Positions 24,801 through 32,566 of a stretch of 61,389 nt of DNA are shown piece by piece. The stretch is taken from assembly GCA_944392255.1 (NCBI GenBank), contig CALXVY010000008.1, forward strand, positions 1 to 61,389, read 5' to 3'. How positions within the stretch are numbered: the stretch's first letter is position 1; each line of letters begins with the position of its first letter. Source of the DNA: an uncultured Alphaproteobacteria bacterium. Lineage in GTDB: Bacteria > Pseudomonadota > Alphaproteobacteria > RF32 > CAG-239. A model generated the notes under the pieces. It did not search any database. It saw nothing but the letters and a program-made list of their open reading frames with translations, and had not been told where the DNA came from. The translations under genes were made by a program, and so were the position numbers.

Positions 24801-26420
24801 TTAATAAGTTTTCATTCTAGATTCTGGATTTAACGGAGATTCCAAAACAACCGGTGTTAAAATAATGACAAGCAAACTTCTGTCTTTTGTCGCCACAGCA
24901 GTTCCACCCAAAACAGAGTTATCAGCAGAGCCTACACCCGTTTTTTGAGCTTCATTTTCAACACGTTCATAACCACTCAAAATCAAGGATTCGCCAGATT
25001 TTAAGGCAACTTCTTGAGTAAAGCCGCGTGTTTCAATAATTGGGTTTTGAATGTATTCACCAGATGCCGGTTCGTTTGGATCTTCATTAGTTTGCAGATA
25101 AACTTTTTCCAAAGAAATAAGGTCTGACAATGTCAAGTTAAACATCATAAGCATACGACCATGTTCCATGATTCTTGGTAAAACATTAAGTGTAAAACCG
25201 GTTTCAATTTCTTCAGTTTCTGTAGAAATATCATAATCAGAGCCTGTATCGGAACTACCAGAGTTTGTCTTAGTAATCTCTGAAATATAATTTTCTTTAC
25301 GAGTAACTTGAATTGGTGCCGGTTTGTTATTCAAAGTCGTAACCGTACCGCTGGTAACCAAGGTTGTATTGTTCTTTTCTGACAAAGCTTGGATAAATGT
25401 TGTAACACTCCAATTACCCGGAGCAATGGTCATATTGATATTTTTTTCAATTTCATCAGAAAGACCATTCGGGCTGGCAACTGTTAAGGATGTTTTTCCA
25501 TCATTAAAGCCACCGGATAAATCTAAGCCATATTGATCAGAATCAGAAAGAGTAACTTGCAAAACTTTAACGCTGATGGCTACTTGTCTAGATAAACGAG
25601 TATTTTGTTCATTAATATATTTTGCAACTTTTTTGATTTCTATCGGAGTACCGGTAAGAGTTACGGTTCCATTAACGGAGTCAACACTCAACTTTGAATC
25701 TCCTCCAATCATAGATTCGATGGCTTTTTGAATATTAGACCATAATTCAAGTTCAGCACCAGAAGTTAATGTTGCTGAAGCATTTCCGCTTTCTCCAGAG
25801 GATTCTCCACCCATATTTACTTTCAAAGAAGGCTTTGTCGGTAAGCTATATACTGTAAAAGTTCTGGTTTCATATTTATAAAAGAAAATTTGATCTTTTT
25901 CATATTTCCACCAAATGCCAAAACGAGAAGATACTTCATTTAATAAGCCACTTAACGGACCTTTGTAAGAAAGCAACATCTTATCAGGTTCTGTCCAATC
26001 GGCATTAATAGTACTGGGGTTTGGTTTGTTGGCTTCTGCTTTTTGCAAAACGCTTTCTTCCAAATGGTTAGCATAACGTACTTGAATTGAAGTAAGTTTA
26101 TTAATCATATCACCAACTTCAAATAAAGTGATTGGACGATTACTAACCAAAGTAATTCCATCTTTTGTTTCTAAGTAACTAGGCAACGGTTCTCCGTTAT
26201 ATTCAACTTGAGACTTATCTCCAAGCCAGATATCATTTTTAACACGAACAACGTCTTCAGGTGCTACTTGTGTCGGAACCTTAGATTGCTCTTTTAATTC
26301 TGTTGCGGTTTTAACTTCACGTTCAATTTCTGCATCGAGCTGAGTAGACATTGAACAAGCGGCAACAATAGCCGTAACAGAAACGCCCAAAGCAATTTTC
26401 AAATAATTATTCATACGCAT
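24801..26420 (-). CDS. pilN: Type IVb pilus secretin (lipoprotein)
   Basis: 539 aa from ATG 26420; ATGs at 26426 and 26414 are alternatives, all near a GGAGG. The lipobox is VAAC. N-domains (about 80-280) have GTVTLTGTPIEIKKVAKYI. The C-terminal secretin domain includes VATSGTV-type TLVTSGTVTTLNN, then ETGFTLNVLPRI and the closing LLVIILTPVVL. It forms the outer-membrane ring through which the pilus exits. It overlaps the PilL-like gene by 14 bp. Confidence 0.9.
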   Translation of the reverse strand: MRMNNYLKIALGVSVTAIVAACSMSTQLDAEIEREVKTATELKEQSKVPTQVAPEDVVRVKNDIWLGDKSQVEYNGEPLPSYLETKDGITLVSNRPITLFEVGDMINKLTSIQVRYANHLEESVLQKAEANKPNPSTINADWTEPDKMLLSYKGPLSGLLNEVSSRFGIWWKYEKDQIFFYKYETRTFTVYSLPTKPSLKVNMGGESSGESGNASATLTSGAELELWSNIQKAIESMIGGDSKLSVDSVNGTVTLTGTPIEIKKVAKYINEQNTRLSRQVAISVKVLQVTLSDSDQYGLDLSGGFNDGKTSLTVASPNGLSDEIEKNINMTIAPGNWSVTTFIQALSEKNNTTLVTSGTVTTLNNKPAPIQVTRKENYISEITKTNSGSSDTGSDYDISTETEEIETGFTLNVLPRIMEHGRMLMMFNLTLSDLISLEKVYLQTNEDPNEPASGEYIQNPIIETRGFTQEVALKSGESLILSGYERVENEAQKTGVGSADNSVLGGTAVATKDRSLLVIILTPVVLESPLNPESRMKTY

Positions 26421-27126
26421 TTTCATCCTCCAAGGTCTCAACAACTAAGACACGGTTTCCTTTATAAAAAGTAGCAATAGGAGCTGGCTTTGCGCGAGCA
26501 AAAGCACGAATTAATGCTGAGCTGACATCAGCAAAACGACCTCTGAACATTGCTCCGGCGGTCAAGGTATAATTGCGATTTGTATTCCAAATTAGTCTCC
26601 AACCGGCGCGATCACTCCATTCGGTAAGCAAAGTTTTTAAACTTTTCCCTTCTTCTGCAAGCCAATCTTCTACAGGGTCTTCATTGAGGCTATCTCCATT
26701 GTTGCCGTTATTATTTTCTTCTGTACCCGCACCCATCTCAGAACTTGAAGCTCCGCTTGCATTTTGATTGTCGGAAATTTCTTCATTTTCGTTTATCTGA
26801 ATATTGGCTTCATAATCAATAACTTCGTCTTCTATTGTCGGTGGAATAGAAGATGATAAATTACTTCCGGCACCACCTTGAACAACGAGTTGGTCACGAG
26901 GTGTTCTTTCTCCGTATTCTTTATAATCTGCGGCAACTTCTGAATCTTGAACAAAATCATTGCTGACAGGCGGAATGTTTTTAATGGTTTCCTGAGAAGA
27001 TGTCATTCCTCCTTGAGAGGGGGTCGCAGACATAGAAGTTGGTTGAGTAGTCGGATAAAAAACAGAACATCCGGCGGATATCAAACAACAAGATAAAAAT
27101 ACTAATAGACGTTGTTTTCTGTTCAT
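26407..27126 (-). CDS. PilL/TcpQ-like lipoprotein
   Basis: 239 aa from ATG 27126. The lipobox is ISAGC. A long Asn/Glu-rich linker follows. The C-terminal domain (about 155-235) is of the TcpQ or PilL_C type: LKTLLTEWSDRAGWRLIWN, then GRFADVSSALIRAF and VLVVETLE. In TCP and R64 pili this lipoprotein stabilises the secretin. It is the first recognisable pil gene, upstream of the secretin. Confidence 0.8.
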   Translation of the reverse strand: MNRKQRLLVFLSCCLISAGCSVFYPTTQPTSMSATPSQGGMTSSQETIKNIPPVSNDFVQDSEVAADYKEYGERTPRDQLVVQGGAGSNLSSSIPPTIEDEVIDYEANIQINENEEISDNQNASGASSSEMGAGTEENNNGNNGDSLNEDPVEDWLAEEGKSLKTLLTEWSDRAGWRLIWNTNRNYTLTAGAMFRGRFADVSSALIRAFARAKPAPIATFYKGNRVLVVETLEDENAYE

Positions 27127-27214
27127 TTTTGCGGTTCCTAAGCAATATTTGGTCATATTTTTTTACCTATCATACATACTGAAAAATAAATAATCAAGCG
27201 TAAGCAACAACTTA

Positions 27215-28951
27215 TTACCATTGCATATATCTATTGTTACTTTTGACTGGCGTATTTATTTTCTCCTTATTGATTCTTATTGTTCTTAAAATAAATGAAT
27301 TTGGCTCTCTCGCAGTGAAAACAGTACGAATTTTTTCGGGAGAAGCCCCTTCATTCAATAAAATATTCTGTAGTAAATTTAATCTTCTTCTTTGTAATAA
27401 CGGAGAGCTCGTGCCGTCAATTCTGATTTCTAAACCGGTTGTAGGTTCTTCTGCGGTTTTTTGAGCAAAAGCTTTTATCCATTTGAGTGTCTGCCCAGAT
27501 ATTTCGGCTCGATTGGGTTGAAAAGAAAGGCGAATTTCAACCGGCAAAATTTTTGATAACAATTTATTTTGCTTTCTCGTGAAAGCAGACAAGAGAGAGT
27601 TTTCTTGTTCGTCTTCCTCTTCAATTGTGCCAATCTCGGGAGCGGAGTTTTTTTCGCTACCAAATAAAGATGTTAAACTGTTAAGAATGCTGCCGCTTTC
27701 TTTTGTCTCAGGGCTTGAATTTTTTTGCGTATTCTCCTCTTTTGCGGCTACATTTTCTTCTTCGTTCTCTTTTTTTAACAATTCTTTAGCTTCAAATTCT
27801 TCTTTAATAGCCTCATTTTGAGGAGATGAAATTAACTGAGGGGTTAGGTTTTCATCATTAAGTATATCTTCAGGAATAGGAATGAGAATATTTTTTACGG
27901 TTTTAGAAGCAAGCTCAACTTCTTCAGCGTTTTCCGGAGTTAATGTTTTTGGAGTTTCAAAAATCTTTTGTATTTCTTCCTCGCTGATTTTGTATTTTTT
28001 TTCATCTTGTAACAATTGATTGTTGGGAAAATTTCTTCCCTTGGCAACAACCCAAGGATCATCATATTCTCGAACAATATCGCCATCAGTCATATGATTC
28101 CAATCTTTTTTAGACTTTTTTTCTGACAATTTAGAGTTTTCTTTTTGGTTTTTCATACTGCTTATAGGGGTATCTTTTACATTAAGAGCAACCTGATTAG
28201 CTTGAATTTCTTCCGTATTTTTGATTTCAGCTTTAGCCCAAAGTTGATTTTTTGATGCTTCAAGTGGAATAAGGTTATGAGGGGCGTCATTTGAGATATC
28301 TTTCTCAGCCATAACAATTTTTTTAGCTTCTGGCTTAGAAATGTTCTTTACGCTATCATCTGTTTTACTATGCATATTTTCAGATGTTTCTAAAGATGGG
28401 GTGTTGGAAGTATCTAGTTTTTTTTCTTCAGAAAAGTCAGGTAAAGAAAAAGCTAACTTTGGTGTATATATAACTTTTTTCTCGGACAAATCATTGTCTT
28501 GAGGTGAAGTAATAGGTATTTGAATCTCTTTCTGAGAAATTTCTTCATTTTTAACATCTGTTACATTAGTTTTTTCGCTATTTCCAGCAGTATCAATTTT
28601 TTCTAAAGGAATAAGCTGTGAGAGATTGTCATTCAGGGGCATATTTTGAGACAATAAGATATTTTCTTTTTCTATATCTATGATTTCAGGTAATATACTG
28701 TGTTTCTCATTAGGACTCTTTTTTTGAATATCATCTACATGAGAAAGTATAATTTTCTTTGTTGGGTTTGCAACAACATGTATTGGGGATACCATATTGT
28801 TTTTAAGAAATAAAGTTATGTTTTTCTCGGGGATTTTTATATTGTTGATATTTTTTTCAGGGGTATGCAAATATAATCTGTTTGTCATTAAAATAACAAA
28901 CAGAGAAAAAGCAAAGCTATAAACAAATGTTTTAAAAGCCGTTTTTGTCAT
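27215..28951 (-). CDS. Membrane-anchored protein with OmpA-like C-terminal domain
   Basis: 578 aa. An N-terminal helix (about 7-27) anchors a very long polar, Glu/Lys/Asn-rich segment without predicted fold (30-450). Residues of about 465-560 resemble an OmpA/MotB peptidoglycan-binding domain: VEIRLSFQPNRAEISG, then LEIRIDGTSS and LQRRRLNLLQNILLNEG, which parallels the family's RaxaVxxyL helix. It probably spans from the inner membrane to the wall. It is the first gene on the minus strand from the divergent region and reads towards the pil operon, 59 bp after its stop. A role in anchoring the pilus or the secretion system is inferred from position. Confidence 0.65.
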   Translation of the reverse strand: MTKTAFKTFVYSFAFSLFVILMTNRLYLHTPEKNINNIKIPEKNITLFLKNNMVSPIHVVANPTKKIILSHVDDIQKKSPNEKHSILPEIIDIEKENILLSQNMPLNDNLSQLIPLEKIDTAGNSEKTNVTDVKNEEISQKEIQIPITSPQDNDLSEKKVIYTPKLAFSLPDFSEEKKLDTSNTPSLETSENMHSKTDDSVKNISKPEAKKIVMAEKDISNDAPHNLIPLEASKNQLWAKAEIKNTEEIQANQVALNVKDTPISSMKNQKENSKLSEKKSKKDWNHMTDGDIVREYDDPWVVAKGRNFPNNQLLQDEKKYKISEEEIQKIFETPKTLTPENAEEVELASKTVKNILIPIPEDILNDENLTPQLISSPQNEAIKEEFEAKELLKKENEEENVAAKEENTQKNSSPETKESGSILNSLTSLFGSEKNSAPEIGTIEEEDEQENSLLSAFTRKQNKLLSKILPVEIRLSFQPNRAEISGQTLKWIKAFAQKTAEEPTTGLEIRIDGTSSPLLQRRRLNLLQNILLNEGASPEKIRTVFTAREPNSFILRTIRINKEKINTPVKSNNRYMQW

Positions 28952-29239
28952 ATAAAACCCCTCAAAAGATTAGATAAATCAAAATGCGACTCTTGGCAAG
29001 AAATTAAAAAAAATACCCTAAAAATTGTGGATTTTTTTTTCAAAATTATTTTTATAAAAATTTAAAAAATTTGAAGAAAAAACAAAACCTAAATTATGAA
29101 TTTTTTGTTACGGGAAAATTTTTTACATGTAAACAATATGTTAACTCTTTTCGTGTAATAACAAAAGTGCTGGAAAAAAAAGAAAAAATTAGTTATTCTA
29201 AAAAAAGAGAATAGATTTAATATGTTAAGGAGAAAAGTT
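28952..29239. promoter_or_regulatory. Divergent control region between pil and virB loci with palindromes
   Basis: This 288-bp, very AT-rich stretch has no gene. It contains the perfect 12-bp palindrome TTTACATGTAAA (29122-29133) and the inverted repeat TATTCT-8-AGAATA (29194-29213). The latter ends 26 bp before the first VirB2-like start. Both look like operators. Exact promoters cannot be chosen in such AT-rich DNA. Confidence 0.45.
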
Positions 29240-29593
29240 ATGCGTTTTATTAAAAATAATATATGCACCATTTTGTGCTTAGCACTGTTTATAGTGCTCG
29301 CTACAACAGATGCATCTTATGCAGCAACCGACTTGGTTAATACAGCAAAAAACAAAACTGTAGCTGTATTTAAAGCAGTTAAAAGCATCATCTTTATCGT
29401 TGGTGGTTTTGGTTTGGTTGTTTTAGCATTCATGGCTATTTTTGGTAAGCTTGATTGGAAAAAGTTTTCAATGTTAGCTGTTGGTTTGGCAATTTTGGCG
29501 GCTGCCGGAGCAATTGTTGACTACGCAACAGGTGCTTCAGAAGGTTCAAATTTAGGAGATACATTCTCTACTTCTGCAGGCGGAGGCAACTAG
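29240..29593 (+). CDS. virB2: VirB2-like pilin 1
   Basis: 117 aa from the ATG at 29240, with AAGGAG 8 nt upstream; the ATG at 29222 would place that ribosome binding site inside the gene. The signal peptide ends at ASYAA. Two membrane helices follow, with VGGFGLVVLAFMAIFGKLDWKKF between and within them. The pattern GFG...FGK(L/I)xWK...GL is that of VirB2/TrbC pilins. It would form the secretion pilus. A terminator directly downstream suggests it is made in excess over the rest of the operon. Confidence 0.8.
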   Translation: MRFIKNNICTILCLALFIVLATTDASYAATDLVNTAKNKTVAVFKAVKSIIFIVGGFGLVVLAFMAIFGKLDWKKFSMLAVGLAILAAAGAIVDYATGASEGSNLGDTFSTSAGGGN

Positions 29594-29601
29594 TTTAAGC
29601 C

Positions 29602-29649
29602 AAAGGAGGTCTGTTTATATGTCAAACATATAAGAGACCTCCTTTTTTT
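29602..29649 (+). terminator. Long hairpin terminator after the first virB2 copy
   Basis: AAAGGAGGTCT pairs with AGACCTCCTTT, with an inner TTATATG / CATATAA stem, followed by a T run. It probably attenuates the downstream virB genes. Confidence 0.85.
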
Positions 29650-29678
29650 CATTTATCAAAAAGTTAGGGGTGAGTAAA

Positions 29679-30032
29679 ATGCTGAATATAAAAGTGAAGA
29701 AAATAGCGATAATGGGGTGCTTATTATTAGTGCTTTCTTTAGTTTTATGTGCAGCACCGGCTTTAGCAGCCGAAGCTACTACTTCAAATACAAGCTTATT
29801 TTCTGACTTGACACAAAAAGGTATCAGAATTTTTGAGGGAATGCGAGATATTATATATGTCGTTTCCGGTTTTGGTATTATAGGTGTTGCAGTCGGTGGC
29901 TTTTTTGGAAATATTAACTGGAAATGGCTTGGTGCAATTGTTATTGGCTTAATGGTTATCGGTTTAACCGGCGAAATTTTGAGCTATATCGGTGGAAGTG
30001 AAGCCCCAAAAATTACCGATACACTAAAATAG
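29679..30032 (+). CDS. virB2: VirB2-like pilin 2
   Basis: 117 aa from the ATG at 29679, with AGGGG 8 nt upstream; the GTG at 29670 is an alternative. The signal peptide ends at ALAAEA. The core IIYVVSGFGIIGVAVGGFFG, then NWKWLGAIVIGL, aligns with copies 1 and 3. Sequence identity with copy 1 is low outside the helix motifs, so the duplication is old. Different subunits or stage-specific forms are possible. Confidence 0.78.
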   Translation: MLNIKVKKIAIMGCLLLVLSLVLCAAPALAAEATTSNTSLFSDLTQKGIRIFEGMRDIIYVVSGFGIIGVAVGGFFGNINWKWLGAIVIGLMVIGLTGEILSYIGGSEAPKITDTLK

Positions 30033-30056
30033 GAAAAGTAATTAAGGAGAAGAGCA

Positions 30057-32102
30057 ATGAAACAAAGTGAAAAAACAATGAAAATAATTTTGTTTTGTTG
30101 TGTTGGGTTGCTTCTCTCCGCAACTGAGGCCTATGCTGCTGGTGTGCAATCAGATGTTTTAGACTTAGTGAGAGATAAAGCAGCGGACTTTATAAGAAAT
30201 TTGCGTCCGCTGATTTTCATATTAGCAGGTTTTGGTTTAATAGGTTTCGCATTTGGCGCAATTTTTGGCAAAATAAGTTGGAAATGGTTTGCCAATATTG
30301 CCATTGGTTTGTTTTTGGTGGCAAACGTAGGATTATTTGTTGATTATTTTGCTAGCAAAGATGGAACAAGAAGCATTTATCGAGAGGCTCTCGGATATGG
30401 ACGCTATTTAGATGCGTCAGGTTCATATACAGCAACATCTGGCTCTCAAACAGACCCTAAAAAGCAAAGTTCAGCTAGTCAGGATGGTGCAAATGAAGAA
30501 AATAGTAATAGTGAAGACGTTGGAACGGAATGTGCCCCAGGAACAGGTGTAGGATGTGCTGATGAAACAGGTAAAAAAGAAACTATTAACAACAAAGAAG
30601 AGTGTCAAGCCAAAGGGGGTACATGGATTGAAACAGAATGTGTGATACCGGAAGAAGAAACACCGGATGAAGCACCGTTACCGGGAACCGGATTTGAACA
30701 ACAAGAAGCAGATTGTAAATCTAAAGGTGGAACGTGGATTGGAACAGAGTGTGTGATACCGGAAGAAGAAACGCCAGACGAAGCACCTTTACCAGGAACA
30801 GGGTTTGAACAACAAGCAGAGGCATGTCAAGCTAGTGGAGGTTATTGGATAAATAATGGCTGCGTTACCATTCCGGAAGAAGAAACGCCAGATGAAGCAC
30901 CGTTACCAGGAACCGGATTTGAACAACAAGAAGCAGCTTGTAAATCTAAAGGAGGAACATGGATAGGAACAGAGTGTGTGATTCCAGAAGAAGAAACGCC
31001 GGATGAATCTCCATTGCCCGGAACCGGATTTGAAAACGTGTATGATGCCGATGGAGGCGAATTAGGCGAGGTTGTGGTTACTGCAAAAGATTATAGTAAA
31101 GAAAAACAGGCGTGCCAACTGAAAGGTGGTACATGGAATTCAAGCACACTAAGTTGTCAAGAAAAAGCCTTTGATTCTGGATTAAGTGGGATAACCTCGT
31201 CATCGCAACAAGCTAATGCAAGTGTAGTTGACAATGCATCATCACAAGCAAATACTGCTACAACTGAAAATTCATCGTCAACAAATAATAATGTATCTAA
31301 TTCTCCTAAAGTTGTTCCTGAAGCATATGGAGAGCAAGGAAGTGTTGTGGTTGAAGGGCAGCAATGGTTATATGATTCCAAATCAGATACATATTATAAT
31401 CCACAAAGCGGTGATGTAAAAACTTACGAAGATTTACAAGATGAAGGCCCGGTTTATGATGCAGAAATGTTGCAACGAATGCAGGAAAGAAATGAATGTA
31501 TATCAAAAGCAGACCAAGGATATGTTTGGAAAAATAATCAATGTATAGCTCCAGAGACCCAAAAAACAGTAGAAGAGCAAGTTGTAGATGCAGCTGTAGA
31601 TGTAGGAGAAGAGCCTGAGTTAAATTGTTCAGTGTTGGAGTCAGAGTGTATGGATAAATATGCAGCAGCATTGAAAGCATGCGAAAGTGGAACAAAGCGC
31701 ATGTCTCGACAAGAATGGTGTGCTCAAAATCCAACAAAGTGTACCTATAAAGAGGGAAAATATGATAATATGGTAAAAAAACCGACCAATAGTGAAGATT
31801 ATAAGAAGTATATAGAGGAAATGTATGCACAAAAACGAGAGTGTGAAAGAATAAGATTGGATGAATGTCCCTTTGATAGAACTCCTTCTGAAGAAACTTA
31901 TTGTGAAAGATATCCAAGTCGTTGTAGTGAAGTGAAGTCTGGGACACAAAGCTATTCAGGCACGTATCCAAATGCAGAAGGCCAAAAGGAGTATGTAGCA
32001 TATGCTAATCAAGTTCTAGAAAATCAAAAGAATCTTGCACAATGCAAAGAAGCTGCTGGAGCGGCTGCAGATAAATGCTATGCGCCGTGTAGATCTAAAT
32101 AA
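30057..32102 (+). CDS. VirB2-like pilin 3 fused to a long Cys-bracketed repeat tail
   Basis: 681 aa. AAGGAG precedes the ATG. Residues 1-110 form a third VirB2-like unit: a signal ending AYAAG, then LIFILAGFGLIGFAFGAIFG and SWKWFANIAIGL. About 570 residues follow. Four units of 37 residues (C-x-A/S-K/G-GGTW-x4-C, then the PEEETPDEAPLPGTGFE linker) are joined to a VYDADGGELGEVVVTAKDYS module. A further Cys-rich C-terminus contains CSVLESECMDKYAAALKAC. The tail is too large for a normal pilus subunit and is likely exposed in the periplasm or at the surface. The same cassette recurs in the genes at 37062 and 39624. Confidence 0.75.
   Translation: MKQSEKTMKIILFCCVGLLLSATEAYAAGVQSDVLDLVRDKAADFIRNLRPLIFILAGFGLIGFAFGAIFGKISWKWFANIAIGLFLVANVGLFVDYFASKDGTRSIYREALGYGRYLDASGSYTATSGSQTDPKKQSSASQDGANEENSNSEDVGTECAPGTGVGCADETGKKETINNKEECQAKGGTWIETECVIPEEETPDEAPLPGTGFEQQEADCKSKGGTWIGTECVIPEEETPDEAPLPGTGFEQQAEACQASGGYWINNGCVTIPEEETPDEAPLPGTGFEQQEAACKSKGGTWIGTECVIPEEETPDESPLPGTGFENVYDADGGELGEVVVTAKDYSKEKQACQLKGGTWNSSTLSCQEKAFDSGLSGITSSSQQANASVVDNASSQANTATTENSSSTNNNVSNSPKVVPEAYGEQGSVVVEGQQWLYDSKSDTYYNPQSGDVKTYEDLQDEGPVYDAEMLQRMQERNECISKADQGYVWKNNQCIAPETQKTVEEQVVDAAVDVGEEPELNCSVLESECMDKYAAALKACESGTKRMSRQEWCAQNPTKCTYKEGKYDNMVKKPTNSEDYKKYIEEMYAQKRECERIRLDECPFDRTPSEETYCERYPSRCSEVKSGTQSYSGTYPNAEGQKEYVAYANQVLENQKNLAQCKEAAGAAADKCYAPCRSK
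30604..31030 (+). repeat. 111-bp coding tandem repeats
   Basis: About four 37-codon units beginning at a Cys codon and ending in the GTGFEQQ linker. Synonymous differences between units show that the repeats are not brand new. Confidence 0.8.
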
Positions 32103-32141
32103 AATTTAAGTTAATAACTCAAATTAACATATTATTCATAA

Positions 32142-32179
32142 AAAAAAGGTACACTCTTTTGTAAGAATGTACCTTTTTT
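32142..32179 (+). terminator. Terminator after the VirB2 fusion gene
   Basis: AAAAAAGGTAC / GTACCTTTTTT with an inner TCTT / AAGA pairing and a T run. The virB3-virB4 part therefore needs read-through or its own promoter in 32180-32275. Confidence 0.85.
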
Positions 32180-32275
32180 GATTCGCATAGATTGTGATAA
32201 AAATATGTTTTTATTGCAAATTAACGGCAAAAGGGTATCATAAAAGAAGTATAAAAAGAAATGAGGTTTTTGCTC

Positions 32276-32566
32276 ATGAGAGAGATGATTCTTAAAGCTG
32301 TTGCAAATCCTCCCAAAATTTTATGGGGGCCGTTTCTGCCGGTGTTACTCAATATCGGTTTGCAGTTTCCATTCATGTTTATGGCAATAGGTGTTATGGA
32401 TATGAACCCCTTATTCTTTTTGGTTAGTATTTTGATTGTGCATCTTGTTATCATTTCTCTGGGGTTAAAAGAACCGCATTTGTCGACCATGCTTCAAGCT
32501 TATGGGCAAACCTATAAGCCAACGACTAACCTATATAAATCAAAGGGGATGAAATTTGCACCCTAG
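32276..32566 (+). CDS. virB3: VirB3-like inner-membrane protein
   Basis: 96 aa from the ATG at 32276, with GAGG 9 nt upstream; an in-frame ATG at 32261 is less well placed. MREMILKAVANPPKILWG resembles VirB3 starts (a short N-terminus, a basic and Pro-containing turn, then hydrophobic). One or two helices lie at 18-60. It lies immediately before VirB4 and overlaps its TTG start by 11 bp, exactly as virB3-virB4 pairs do. VirB3 helps the VirB4 ATPase assemble the pilus. Confidence 0.8.
   Translation: MREMILKAVANPPKILWGPFLPVLLNIGLQFPFMFMAIGVMDMNPLFFLVSILIVHLVIISLGLKEPHLSTMLQAYGQTYKPTTNLYKSKGMKFAP

Noticed and set aside
30604..31030. CRISPR-like or other non-coding repeat array
   Set aside because: Units are 111 bp, in frame, and keep a conserved protein motif. 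The same holds for the 51-bp and 93-bp arrays.
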